A program made the position numbers and the translations under genes. From Verrucomicrobiota bacterium (GTDB taxonomy: Bacteria; Verrucomicrobiota; Verrucomicrobiia; Verrucomicrobiales; Verrucomicrobiaceae), in assembly GCA_017301975.1 (NCBI GenBank), contig JAFLEI010000017.1:62001-126000 (forward strand): a stretch of DNA of 64,000 bases. Reading direction: 5' to 3'. The notes under the pieces are model-generated. The model saw only the letters and a program-made list of their open reading frames with translations, made no database searches and was not told the DNA's origin. This document shows, one piece after another, positions 1 to 8,941 of this stretch. Each line of letters begins with the position of its first letter. Position 1 is the first letter of the stretch.

Positions 1-483
1 ATGAAAAACCTGGAGGAACTGTGGCTGTGGGATTCGGGCAGCATTTCAGATGAGGGCCTGAAGCACCTCAGGGACTGTGAGAAGCTGCAAGTTCTGAATC
101 TTGGCTGCGATGGCGATGGCATCACCGGCTCCGGCCTGGAGAATCTCAGCCAGTGCAAGGTCCTGAGGAAGGCGAACCTCAGCTACCTCCCCAAGCTTGA
201 GGGCAAAAACCTGCGCCATTTGAGCGAGCTGAAATCCTTCGAGATTCTGCTGCTGGGCTCATGCAAAGGAATCGTGGATGCCGATCTGGACTGGGTGGCG
301 AAGATGAAAAGCCTCAAGACACTGGACCTGGGAAGAACCGGTGTGACGGATGCGGGCCTCATGAAACTGGCGACCCTCGGCAAACTGGAAGAGCTCATCG
401 TGTCCGAGCCCGGAGTGACGCCCGCAGGGGGCAAAGCGCTCGCCAAGGAGCTGCCGGGACTGGAGGTGAAGTTTGTGAAGTGA
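1..483 (+). CDS. Leucine-rich repeat protein, C-terminal part (5' end probably outside window)
   Basis: The visible 160 residues are about six leucine-rich repeats of the bacterial planctomycete/verrucomicrobial type (units such as VTDAGLMKLATLGKLEEL, with asparagine or threonine after the LxxLxL strand). The frame is open from base 1, so the first ATG is probably internal and the real gene starts upstream. Such repeats form curved solenoids used for protein binding; no enzymatic domain is visible. The protein ends on a capping repeat (residues ~140-160). Function unknown; partner unknown. Confidence 0.8.
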   Translation: MKNLEELWLWDSGSISDEGLKHLRDCEKLQVLNLGCDGDGITGSGLENLSQCKVLRKANLSYLPKLEGKNLRHLSELKSFEILLLGSCKGIVDADLDWVAKMKSLKTLDLGRTGVTDAGLMKLATLGKLEELIVSEPGVTPAGGKALAKELPGLEVKFVK

Positions 484-627
484 GGGGCTGGAGAAGCGGG
501 GCGTGCGGATGGCGGGTGAAAGGAGGCTGTGGGTGGTTTGGTGCTGTTTTTTGACAGGATTCACAAGATGACATTTTTTCCGGGGTGTACGGGATGACAA
601 GGCGGTGGGCCTTGGCATGGTGGGGCG

Positions 628-1209
628 ATGGACTCTTTTCGCCGACAGATGCTGTGCCTGCGCTTTTGGGGCATCGTGGTGGTCATCGTGGTGTCGCTGG
701 TGATGCGAGTGTGGGAGGGCTGGCGGAGGACGCATGAGGAAGGCGTGGAGCAGGAGCGCGCGGAGATGCAGGCAATGCGGGAGCGGGTGACGGGAGGAAT
801 GGTGCGGGGCATGCCGGAGGTGTTTGGGCGCTTTGCGCTGTGGTATGGCGCGGAGTCGGACCCGGGACGGATCCGGTGGATGGTGGTGTCGCCGGAGGGG
901 CGCATCGAGAAGTCTGTGAAGTCGCCGCAGGAGGTGCTGGCTTATTTCCAGAGCCTGCCGGCGGAGCGGCGGGCGGAGGGGATGTTTGTGACGTCGGACC
1001 TGAACCATCTGGCGGAGCCGGAAAAGGCACGGGGGATGATGACGCAACACATGCTCAAGCTCTTTGATGATGTGGCGTGGATGCGCGCGCACGAACAGCA
1101 GGTGCAGGCGCTGGTGGAGGTGTGCGAGGGCGCGGGGATACCGCTGTGGGCAAACATGGACATCGATCGCGGGGGCGAGCAGTCGAGGTTTCGGCGGCTG
1201 ACGCGATGA
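628..1209 (+). CDS. Small single-pass membrane protein, unknown function
   Basis: A 193-residue protein with one strong N-terminal hydrophobic segment (residues ~12-28, rich in V/I) after an arginine-containing start, then a charged helical region and a mixed soluble domain. It probably sits in the inner membrane with the soluble part outside. No family recognised. The 145 bp between it and the LRR gene contain no other ORF. Codon bias (third-position G/C) and the clean N-terminal anchor support a real gene over the longer antisense frame through the same DNA. Confidence 0.6.
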   Translation: MDSFRRQMLCLRFWGIVVVIVVSLVMRVWEGWRRTHEEGVEQERAEMQAMRERVTGGMVRGMPEVFGRFALWYGAESDPGRIRWMVVSPEGRIEKSVKSPQEVLAYFQSLPAERRAEGMFVTSDLNHLAEPEKARGMMTQHMLKLFDDVAWMRAHEQQVQALVEVCEGAGIPLWANMDIDRGGEQSRFRRLTR

Positions 1210-1360
1210 GTGGGGGCGGGGCGGAGTGTGAGTGACGAGAAATGTGCGATGCACACGCGTTCGTCACTTCTCCGGAGTCATCCTGGAATCATGGAATTCT
1301 GTGATGCCACGTGCCATTGAAAACCGGGTCTGAGCAGGCGTGTGCAAGGGGGCGTAGAGC

Positions 1361-1512
1361 TCCGGACGTAGGTTGGATGTGTTTGGCGTCGGGCGCGTCT
1401 CATGCTCCACGGCGCACTCCGCCAAACCGCCCGACTGCGAGGACGTTCGCACGCCTCGATGTTTGCGGAACGCTGATGGACGGGCGGGCTGTCGCCACAC
1501 CCATCCTACGTA
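1361..1512 (-). repeat. Short interspersed repeat (MITE-like), copy 1
   Basis: About 145 bp bounded by imperfect inverted ends: CGTAGGTTGGATGTGTTTGG at the left and, as its complement, CGCCACACCCATCCTACG at the right. The core contains the phrase GCCAAACCGCCCGACTGCGA, shared with four other copies in this window; this copy is inverted relative to them. It carries no gene. The surrounding 1210-1720 region holds nothing else recognised. Confidence 0.85.
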
Positions 1513-1720
1513 GGGCGGGCATGCAAGCCTTGGCTGCTATTGGCTTGCCCGATTTGTCTTGAAGTCTCCCACGGAGCACCAAGTCTCTTCTTGAGGACTG
1601 AACTTTTATCGGCTCCGAAATAGAGACGTTTTCCATGATTCGTGGTATTAATCTGGCCAAAGATGGTATCGCATGATCAGTGCGTGAGCGAACTGGAAAA
1701 TTCGTTTTACGGTCCAGGCC

Positions 1721-3127
1721 TTACCATCCACCACCCATGGCTTTGACGAGTTTGACGGTGGCGATGAAGCGCTGGGCGGTGACGGAATTGGCCTGGCGTT
1801 CGGTTTGGAGGCGGGTGCGTTCGGCGTCGAGGAATTCGAGGTAGCCGACGGTGCCGCTGTCGTAGCGGGCGCGGGTCAGGTCTGCGGCCTGGGAGGCGGC
1901 GGCGAGGGCTTCGTTTTGGGCGGCGGACTGCTCGGCGCGGTAGCGGGTTTGCGCGAGGGTGGTCTCGACGTCTTTGAGGGCGGCGAGGACGGCCTGACGA
2001 TAATTGGCGATGGCTTCCTCACGGGCTTCGCGCTTTTTGCGCACGTTGGCCTTGATGAGGGCGAAGCCGGTGACGGGCAGGCTGAGGCTGGGGCCGATGG
2101 ACCAGACGCGGCTGTCTGCGCTGAAGAGGCTGCCGGTGTCTTTGCTCAAATAACCGCCCTGGCCGGTGAGGCTGATGGCGGGGAAATACGCGGCGGTGGC
2201 GACGCCGATATCGGCATTGCGGGAGGCGACGATGCGCTCTGCGGCGGCGACATCGGGACGGCGCTCGAGGATACTGGCGGGAAGCCCTGCGGGAATGGAG
2301 GGCGGGGAGCCGTGCAGGGGGCGCTCGGCAAGCTTGAAGTTGGTGGCGGGGACGCCGCAGAGAAGGGAGAGATTGTCTGAGGCTTCCTGACGCTGGCGTT
2401 TGATGTCGGCGAGCTCGGCCCGGGCGGTGGCGACTTCGGTCTTGGAGCGGGCGACATCCGTCTCTTGAATGGTGCCGGCGGTGAAGCGCTGCTGGATGAG
2501 GCCGAGGCTTTTTTCACGCAGGGAGATGGTGCGGCGAAGGGAGGCGAGATCGGCATCGAGCGCGCGAAGCTGGAAGTAGGTGGCGGCGACGTCTCCGGTG
2601 AGGGTGAGGAGGACGTTGTTAAAATCGGCGGCGGTGGATTCGGACTGGGCGCGGGCGGATTCAAAGGAACGGCGCACCTTGCCCCAGAGATCGAGCTCGT
2701 AGCTGAGGTCGAGCGTTTGGCTGAAGGTGTTGATCTGCGCGGAGGGGATGGTGACGGGGACGGGCGTGGGCAGATGCGCGGAGGTGCGCTCGCGTTTGTT
2801 GCGGGAGTTGAGTTCGAGATTGGGGAACCAGTCGGTGGCGGCGGCGCGGGCGTTGGCGCGTGACTGCTGGATGCGGGCGAAGGCGGCGCGGAGGTTTTGA
2901 TTGTCGGCGAGCGCGAGGGCTTCGAGGCGGTTGAGCTCGCTGTCGTGGAAGACTTTCCACCATTCGCCTTTGGGTGAGTCGTCGCGCGGGGCGCTGGGTT
3001 GCCAGCGCCAGGTGGCGGGGGTGATGTCGGTGGTGTCCGGCTTTTTGTAATCGGGCCCGACAGTGCAGGCCGCGAGCCCCGTGAGGAGGATGGGGACGAG
3101 GCAGAGGCGGGGAGGGGAGAGGGGCAT
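1721..3127 (-). CDS. RND efflux outer membrane lipoprotein, NodT/TolC-like family
   Basis: A 468-residue outer membrane channel. Residues 1-21 form a lipoprotein signal ending in a lipobox (LAAC, Cys~21) followed by TVGPDYKKP, the hallmark start of NodT-type outer membrane factors. Two OEP repeats follow (periplasmic coiled coils such as NLRAAFARIQQSRANARAAA, and the beta-barrel strand SYELDLWGKVRR). Length is normal for the family. It closes the efflux operon: it would dock on the RND permease and fusion protein encoded upstream on the same strand. It is separated from the permease gene by about 415 bp containing an interspersed repeat, so it may need its own promoter or depend on read-through. 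A 7-bp tandem repeat (gctggat, about four units) lies near 3144-3172, just upstream of its start. Confidence 0.95.
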   Translation of the reverse strand: MPLSPPRLCLVPILLTGLAACTVGPDYKKPDTTDITPATWRWQPSAPRDDSPKGEWWKVFHDSELNRLEALALADNQNLRAAFARIQQSRANARAAATDWFPNLELNSRNKRERTSAHLPTPVPVTIPSAQINTFSQTLDLSYELDLWGKVRRSFESARAQSESTAADFNNVLLTLTGDVAATYFQLRALDADLASLRRTISLREKSLGLIQQRFTAGTIQETDVARSKTEVATARAELADIKRQRQEASDNLSLLCGVPATNFKLAERPLHGSPPSIPAGLPASILERRPDVAAAERIVASRNADIGVATAAYFPAISLTGQGGYLSKDTGSLFSADSRVWSIGPSLSLPVTGFALIKANVRKKREAREEAIANYRQAVLAALKDVETTLAQTRYRAEQSAAQNEALAAASQAADLTRARYDSGTVGYLEFLDAERTRLQTERQANSVTAQRFIATVKLVKAMGGGW

Positions 3128-3257
3128 GGGGCGGAATGGGAAATGCTGGATGCTGGATGCTGGATGCTGGATCAGCGCGCGAAATGTGAATGAGGAATGG
3201 GGGAGGATTACTTTTCAGTAGAAGTGTTGCGTGGGTTAGGCGCAGTCGATGAGGGAA

Positions 3258-3409
3258 CGTAGGATGGGTGTGGCGACAGCCCGCCCGTCTGTGAGCGTGT
3301 GGCAATGTGCCATGGCGTACGAACGCGCTCGAAGTCGGGCGGTTTGGCGAAGGGGGCGGTGGAGTGTGGGGTGACGTGGCGCGCCAAACACGCCCAACCT
3401 ACGTCCGGA
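3258..3409 (+). repeat. Short interspersed repeat (MITE-like), copy 2
   Basis: Begins CGTAGGATGGGTGTGGCGAC and ends CGCCAAACACGCCCAACCTACG; contains AGTCGGGCGGTTTGGCG. It occupies most of the gap between the RND permease and outer membrane factor genes, so it sits inside what is otherwise a continuous efflux operon. Confidence 0.85.
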
Positions 3410-3541
3410 GTGGCTCCTCTGCGGATCGAGTGAGCGGCTGCTGCGAAAGATGTGTTTTTTTGTGATTGGGGCTGGGTGAGTCATTCGCGGGATTTTGAAG
3501 GCATGCGCGGAGTGCGGAGTGCCTTGGTATCTCGTGGCAGA

Positions 3542-6500
3542 TTATGCGATGGAGCGAGCGGGCTCGGGAGGGAGGGCGTCTTCGCGGGCGGCGCGGCGGG
3601 CGGCACGTTTTTCGGCACGGCGGCGGCGCCATTCGACGATGTCGTCGAAGTAGGAATAGATGACGGGGGTGGCGAGGAGGGTGAGGAGGAGGGACAGGGT
3701 CTGGCCGCCGAGGATGACGCCTGCGGTGGCGTTGTTGAACGCGGCACCGACGCCGCGTGCGAACATCATGGGCACCATGCCGGCGACGAAGGCGAGCGTG
3801 GTCATGAGGATGGGGCGGAGACGGTCTTTGTTGGCTTTGAGGATGGCTTCGAGGCGATCCAGTCCTTTGGCACGAAGCTGGATGGTGTGGTCAATTTGCA
3901 GGATGCCGTTTTTCTTCACCATGCCGAAGAGGACGAGCACGCCGAGCATGGAGAAGAGATTGAGCGACTGACCAAAGATGATGAGGGAGAGGATGGCGAA
4001 GGGCAGCGTGAGCGGCAGTGCGAGCAGGATGGTGAGCGGATGAATCCAGCTCTCAAACTGCGCGGCGAGGATGAGATACATGAAGACGAAGGCCATGAGG
4101 AAGGCCATGCCGAAGGCCTTGCCAGTGCGGGCCATTTCTTTGGAGCGGCCTGCGACGCCGCTGCTGTAGTCGGCGGGGAGGTTTTGCTTTTTCACGATGG
4201 CATCGATGGCATCGACGATCTTGCTTTCGCCCACGTCGGGCGCGTTGTTCGCGCTGATGGTGACCTGACGACGGCGATTGAGGCGGTCGATTTGTGAAGG
4301 GCCGGAGGTGGGCTCGAGTTTGAGCACGTTGTCGAGCGCGACGGGCACGCCGCTGGCGCTGGGGACGGAGAGCTGGGCCATGGCTTCGCGGTTGTTGCGG
4401 TAGCCGGCTTCGGCGCGGAGGTGGATGTCGTACTGCTCACCGGCTTCGTCGTAGGTGGAGACATCGAGACCGCCGACGAGGAGGCGCAGGGTGGTGGAGA
4501 GATCGGCGATATTGACGCCAAGCTGGCCGGCCTTGCTGCGATCCACACTGGCGGTGATCTCGGGTTTGCCGCTGATGAGGGTGGAGTCCAGATCGCGGAT
4601 GCCGGGGATGTTTTTGGCCTCCTTCATGATGACATCGGTGGCGGCGGTGAGGCGATCGAGATCGGGGCCGGCGACGTAGAACTGGATGTTGGCGCTGGAC
4701 TGGCCGGTGTTGAAGGGCGGCACAGCGAGGACGGTCATGCGCCACTCGGCGGGGTATTTGGGCAGGATCTCTTTGCGCACCTGATCCATGATGTCCTGCT
4801 GCGTTGTTTGGCGTGTGTCGGGATCAGTGAGGCGGACGTAGATGCCGGCGAGATTGGGCACGCGCTGGTCGTTGTCGCCAATGGTGAGGAGGGTGGACTC
4901 GACGCCGGGGATGGCGCGGATGCTGCGTGCGACGCGCTCGCCGAGGAGATCGGTGGAGGCGAGGGTGGTGCCTTCGGGGACGCGGATGTTGACGATGAAC
5001 TCGGCCTCCTCGGTGGGGGGCATGAAGCTTTTTTGCACGATGCCCATGAGCGTGGGCAGGGAGGCGAGCGCGCCGAAGCAGGCGAGCACGATGACCCAGC
5101 GGTGGCGCATGGAGAAGCGCAGCATGACCATGTAGACGGCCTCGATGGGGCGGTAGAAGAGATTCACCACGCGGTCGAGTGCGCGCTCGATCCAGCTTCT
5201 GCGGCGGCGGTTGAGCATGCGTGCGGCGAGGGAGGGCACGAGGGTGAAACTGATGAGCAATGACACGGCGATGGCGAAGGCCATGGTGAGGCCGAAGCTT
5301 TTCAAGAACATGCCGACGATGCCGCTGAGGAAGGCGACGGGAACGAAGACGGCGAGGAGCGAGAGCGTGGTGGCCATGACGGCGAGGCCGATCTCGCGCG
5401 TGCCATTGATGGCGGCGTCATGCGCGTCTTCGCCTTTTTCCTCCATGTGATGGACGATGTTTTCCACGACGATGATGGCGTCATCGATGACGATGCCGAC
5501 GGCGAGCGCGAGGGCGACGAGGCTGATCTGATTGAGCGTGACATCCTGCGCCCACATGACGCCGAAGGCGGCGATGATGGAGGTGGGAATGGACAGCGCG
5601 GCGATGACGGTGGCGCGGGTGTTGCCAAGGAAGAGCAGCACGATGAGCGCGGCAAACACGGCACCGAGGATGAGATGCTCCTGCACGGCGTGGGTGCTGG
5701 TGCGGATGACGAGGGAATTGTCCCGCACGACATTGATCTCGTAGCCAGCGGGGAGGATTTTCTTCACTTCGTCCAGGCGCTCCTGCACGGCATCAACCAC
5801 CTTGATGGTGTTTTCGCCGGACTGCTTGCGCAGGGAAATGACGACGCTGGGAATGCCATTGCGGCGTGCGGCGGTTTGTGGCTCTTCTTCGCCATCGTCC
5901 ACGCGGGCCACGTCTCCGAGGCGCACGAGGCCGCCGTCTTTTTCGCGCACGACCATCTGGCGGAGCTCGGCCACGGAGGCGGCTTTGCCGAGAACGCGCA
6001 GGCCTTCCTGGCTGGCGGCGTCCTTCACGGTGCCTGCGGGGATTTGAACGTTCTGCGACTTCAGCGCCTTCTGCACATCGATGGCGGTGAGATTGAAGGA
6101 GCGGAGGCGCACGGGGTCCATCCACACATTGATCTGGCGTTTGCGGCCGCCGAGCAGCGTGGCCTGACCGACGCCGGGCACACTTTCAAGCTGGCGGCGC
6201 AGGACTTTGTCTGCGTATTCGGTGATCTCGCGCGCAGGGCGATCAGCGGTGAGGGCGACATTGAGGATGGGCGAGGCATCGGGGTCGAGCTTTTCCACGA
6301 TGGGGGGATCGGCATCGTCGGGGAGATCGACGATGATGCGGTTCACGCGGTCGCGGATTTCCTGTGCGGCGACGTCCACGTTCTTTTCCAGCAGGAAGAC
6401 GACGATGACCTGGGAGATGCCTTCGCTGGAGACGGAGCGCAGTTCATCGATGCCGCTGACGGTGTTCACCGCTTCTTCGATCTTGTCGGTGATCTGGGTT

Positions 6501-6682
6501 TCGACTTCCTTCGGCGTGGCGCCGTTAAGGCGCGTGGTGATGGCGACGGTGGGGAAGTCCACCTTTGGAAAGCGGTCCACCGGCAGGCGGGTGTAACCGA
6601 TGAGGCCGACGACGACGAACACCAGCACGATGACGCTGGCGAGGACGGGGCGCTGAACACAGATGCGGGCGAGCCATTGCAT
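3542..6682 (-). CDS. RND-family multidrug efflux permease (AcrB/MexB/MdtB-like, HAE1)
   Basis: A 1046-residue inner membrane proton-driven exporter, the normal length for hydrophobe/amphiphile RND pumps. Visible: TM1 just after the start ([18 protein letters not shown]), the first periplasmic porter domain beginning [16 protein letters not shown], the TM4 motif [14 protein letters not shown] carrying the paired aspartates used for proton relay, and the second half-repeat beginning near residue 535 ([18 protein letters not shown]). The C-terminus is arginine/alanine-rich and cytoplasmic. It lies 213 bp downstream of the fusion protein gene; that gap holds one copy of the 10-bp-period TACCAC motif. 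Substrate cannot be deduced. Confidence 0.97.
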   Translation of the reverse strand: MQWLARICVQRPVLASVIVLVFVVVGLIGYTRLPVDRFPKVDFPTVAITTRLNGATPKEVETQITDKIEEAVNTVSGIDELRSVSSEGISQVIVVFLLEKNVDVAAQEIRDRVNRIIVDLPDDADPPIVEKLDPDASPILNVALTADRPAREITEYADKVLRRQLESVPGVGQATLLGGRKRQINVWMDPVRLRSFNLTAIDVQKALKSQNVQIPAGTVKDAASQEGLRVLGKAASVAELRQMVVREKDGGLVRLGDVARVDDGEEEPQTAARRNGIPSVVISLRKQSGENTIKVVDAVQERLDEVKKILPAGYEINVVRDNSLVIRTSTHAVQEHLILGAVFAALIVLLFLGNTRATVIAALSIPTSIIAAFGVMWAQDVTLNQISLVALALAVGIVIDDAIIVVENIVHHMEEKGEDAHDAAINGTREIGLAVMATTLSLLAVFVPVAFLSGIVGMFLKSFGLTMAFAIAVSLLISFTLVPSLAARMLNRRRRSWIERALDRVVNLFYRPIEAVYMVMLRFSMRHRWVIVLACFGALASLPTLMGIVQKSFMPPTEEAEFIVNIRVPEGTTLASTDLLGERVARSIRAIPGVESTLLTIGDNDQRVPNLAGIYVRLTDPDTRQTTQQDIMDQVRKEILPKYPAEWRMTVLAVPPFNTGQSSANIQFYVAGPDLDRLTAATDVIMKEAKNIPGIRDLDSTLISGKPEITASVDRSKAGQLGVNIADLSTTLRLLVGGLDVSTYDEAGEQYDIHLRAEAGYRNNREAMAQLSVPSASGVPVALDNVLKLEPTSGPSQIDRLNRRRQVTISANNAPDVGESKIVDAIDAIVKKQNLPADYSSGVAGRSKEMARTGKAFGMAFLMAFVFMYLILAAQFESWIHPLTILLALPLTLPFAILSLIIFGQSLNLFSMLGVLVLFGMVKKNGILQIDHTIQLRAKGLDRLEAILKANKDRLRPILMTTLAFVAGMVPMMFARGVGAAFNNATAGVILGGQTLSLLLTLLATPVIYSYFDDIVEWRRRRAEKRAARRAAREDALPPEPARSIA

Positions 6683-6846
6683 GAGAGGAAAGGGGGAGGG
6701 GGATTAGGCCGGTGTGGGCTTGAGCGCGGTGGGAAAGGCTCATGGGCGGCACGGCTGGGTTGGGGACGTTCGGTTTGCCGCAGAGGGGCAAAGAGGCAGA
6801 GGGAGCAGGGATTGAGGAGAGTCGAGGTGCGGACAGATAAGCGACG

Positions 6847-6862
6847 ATGGTATTACGTGGTC
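6847..6862 (-). promoter_or_regulatory. TACCAC 10-bp direct repeat site, upstream of RND permease
   Basis: On the minus (sense) strand GACCAC-N4-TACCAT; the two hexamers start 10 bp apart. It lies 165 bp upstream of the permease start. See the finding on this motif family. Confidence 0.45.
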
Positions 6863-6895
6863 ATTCATGCTGTTCGCTTGGGGGCTTTTGATGCG

Positions 6896-7996
6896 TTAAG
6901 ATTGAGGCGCGTTCTGCACGGGGACGCCGTCGGCGGCATCGGGGCCGGGGGAGAGGACGACGTTTTCGCCCGGCTTCACGCCGCGGCGGATTTCGATGCG
7001 GTCTTTGTCGGTCTCTCCGACTTCGACGAGGCGCTCGGTGAGCTGGCCGGACTCGACGACCCAGACTTTTTGATTGGCACCGTCCGCACGCACGGCATTG
7101 GCGGGAACGGTGACGGCGGTCTGCGGCGGGAGTGCGAGGCGGGCTTCGGCGAAGAGGCCGGGGCGGAGGCGGCCGTCGGTGTTGAGGACTTCGGCCTCCA
7201 CCTGGAGGTCGCGGGTTTCAGCGCGCACGGCGGCGCCGATGAATTTGACGGTGCCGGTGAAGACTTCGCCAGGAAACGGGGACACGCTGAACTCCACGGT
7301 CTGCCCCACGCGGATGAGTCCGACGGAAGGCTCCGCGACATTCACGAGGAGGCGCAGATGCTGAAGATCGACGACCTGCGCGACCTTGGAGTTTGCCATG
7401 ACGTATTCGCCTGCGGTGACAAAGCGCTCTGACACGGTGCCGGCAAACGGGGCGCGGATGGTGGCGTCTTCCAGGGTCTTCTTGCTCATGTCACGGCGTG
7501 CTTCAGCGGCGGAGAGGCTGGCGGCGGCACCCTCGCGATCGGCTTTGATGCGGGCGAAGTCGGTTTCGGCGACGGCTTTCATCTGCGCCAGCGGGGCGTT
7601 GCGCTTCACTTCGCTTTCGGCGAGATCGAGCTTGGATTTTGCCTGCACGACATTGGCTTCGGCTTCGGCGAGATTGAGCTCGGCGGTGCGGCTGTCGAGC
7701 TGCACGAGGACATCGCCCGCTTTGACGACGGTGCCGCGTTCGACGGGGGTTTCGATGACCTTGCCGGTGGTGTCTGCAGCCACGGCGGCGTTTTGTGCGG
7801 CGGTGATCTCACCGGTGAGGCGTAGGTAGCGGGGCATGGGGCCCTGCTGTGCGGCGGCGGTTTTCACGGAGATGGCGGCCACAGGTTTTTGCGCGGCGGC
7901 AGGTGCGGCCGCAGGGGCCTTGCCGCAGCCGGTGAAGGCGAGGCCCAGCGCGCCGAGGGCGAGCGCGGGGGCGTGTTTGAGGAGAGAGGAAGTCAT
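6896..7996 (-). CDS. RND efflux periplasmic membrane fusion lipoprotein (HlyD/AcrA family)
   Basis: A 366-residue adaptor linking permease and outer membrane factor. The start carries a signal with a lipobox (AFTGC, Cys~24), then an Ala/Pro linker. A lipoyl/barrel-sandwich half (GKVIETPVERGTVVKAGDVL) follows, then an alpha-hairpin (residues ~105-175, LNLAEAEANVVQAKSKLDLAESE), the second lipoyl half (ATIRAPFAGTVSERFVTAGE), the beta-barrel and a membrane-proximal domain ending GVKPGENVVLSPG. Its ATG overlaps the stop of the upstream tetR gene by 4 bp (ATGA), so the two are translationally coupled. Confidence 0.95.
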   Translation of the reverse strand: MTSSLLKHAPALALGALGLAFTGCGKAPAAAPAAAQKPVAAISVKTAAAQQGPMPRYLRLTGEITAAQNAAVAADTTGKVIETPVERGTVVKAGDVLVQLDSRTAELNLAEAEANVVQAKSKLDLAESEVKRNAPLAQMKAVAETDFARIKADREGAAASLSAAEARRDMSKKTLEDATIRAPFAGTVSERFVTAGEYVMANSKVAQVVDLQHLRLLVNVAEPSVGLIRVGQTVEFSVSPFPGEVFTGTVKFIGAAVRAETRDLQVEAEVLNTDGRLRPGLFAEARLALPPQTAVTVPANAVRADGANQKVWVVESGQLTERLVEVGETDKDRIEIRRGVKPGENVVLSPGPDAADGVPVQNAPQS

Positions 7997-8679
7997 GACT
8001 TTTTTTTCGGGCGTGGGGCGGGTTTCGGCTGGGCGGTGCGGCGTGAGATAAGCGCGCCGAGAACGAAGTCGGCGATGTTGTCTGCGAGGCGCTGCACTTC
8101 GGGCGCGGTCTTGGGGACGGGCGGGCCGAGGCGATCCACGAAGACGCGGCAGTGATCGTAATGGATGCAGAGGCCGATGATGTGATGGCAGTAGAGGATG
8201 CAGTCTTCATCCACCTTCTTTCTGCCCAGCACGGCGGCGATGATGTGCTGAAGCTCCTCATGAAAGGGGCCCACGACGAGCTTGATGAATTCGTTGAGGC
8301 AGGGGGTGGGCTCGCGCATTTCGTGGGCCATGATCTGACTTTTCACGGGGTTCCTGGTGCGCTTGAGCAGCACGTGATCGAGGAGGTGATGAATCCAGCG
8401 GCGCAGGGTGTCTTCAGGTGAAGCGCCGTCTGCGAGGGTGACGGGGGCGTCCTCCTTCATGCTGTCCTGGCAGGAGGAGAGGAAGACCTCGCGGTAAAGT
8501 CCTCCCTTGCTGCCAAAGTAGTACTTCACGGCGGCCACATTGGCCTTGGCCTTCAGGCAGATGGCGCGGAGGCTGGCCTTCTCAAAGCCGTCTTTGGCGA
8601 AGACGGCGGCGGCGGCCTTCAGCAGGCGCTCGCGGCGCGCCCCGGCATCATGTTCGCGGGATGGAGCAGAGTTAAACAT
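7993..8679 (-). CDS. TetR-family repressor (CerR-type C-terminal domain)
   Basis: A 228-residue dimeric repressor. The N-terminal helix-turn-helix is plain: RERLLKAAAAVFAKDGFEKA, then SLRAICLKAKANVAAVKYYF, with YYFGSKGGLY at the end of the recognition helix. The C-terminal region (residues ~85-215) matches the CerR/DUF1956 type ligand domain found in regulators of RND pumps. It is the first gene of the efflux operon and its start codon lies inside a long palindrome, so it almost certainly represses itself and the pump until a ligand binds. Confidence 0.93.
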   Translation of the reverse strand: MFNSAPSREHDAGARRERLLKAAAAVFAKDGFEKASLRAICLKAKANVAAVKYYFGSKGGLYREVFLSSCQDSMKEDAPVTLADGASPEDTLRRWIHHLLDHVLLKRTRNPVKSQIMAHEMREPTPCLNEFIKLVVGPFHEELQHIIAAVLGRKKVDEDCILYCHHIIGLCIHYDHCRVFVDRLGPPVPKTAPEVQRLADNIADFVLGALISRRTAQPKPAPRPKKKS

Positions 8680-8702
8680 GCGTTTATAAACGGCTGTTTA
8701 AC
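8671..8702. promoter_or_regulatory. TetR operator palindrome over the tetR start
   Basis: A 32-bp inverted repeat: left half GTTAAACATGCGTTTA and right half TAAACGGCTGTTTAAC match as complements at 14 of 16 positions, with a perfect 12-bp core CGTTTATAAACG. It overlaps the tetR ATG (8677-8679), so bound repressor would block initiation of the whole efflux operon. Confidence 0.85.
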
Positions 8703-8815
8703 TTGTGAGGGGCGAACCGTCAAATGCTTTTGGGCCGTGGGAGATTTGGCGAAATCGAAAAAAGGAGGGCGTGCCGCCTTTGCAGACTCACGCCCTTGGT
8801 CAGCTCTTCGGCTCT

Positions 8816-8838
8816 GCGGTGCGGTTGAACTTCAGCGC
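8816..8838. repeat. Direct repeat flanking the RDD-Sel1 gene (other copy 11541-11563)
   Basis: A 23-bp identical block (GCGGTGCGGTTGAACTTCAG plus three bases) occurs on both sides of the 8942-11428 gene in the same orientation. Both copies are followed 45-70 bp later by a weaker matching stretch around TTTTGTTTC. The rest of 8703-8941 holds no gene. Confidence 0.75.
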
Positions 8839-8941
8839 CGACCACTTGACTTATCGCCGTGGGTGGAAAATGCGGATGTCTGGGGTGATTACTTTTGTTT
8901 CAAAGTAAGGAGCGGTGGCCTAAGGGGGCGCGGCCAATGCC

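Noticed and set aside
259..1254. 331-residue minus-strand frame
   Set aside because: His/Pro/Arg-rich shadow antisense to the LRR and membrane protein genes.
5420..7432. 670-residue plus-strand frame opposite the RND permease and fusion protein
   Set aside because: It is antisense to two certain genes; His/Asp/Gly-rich composition is the usual shadow of GC-rich coding DNA.
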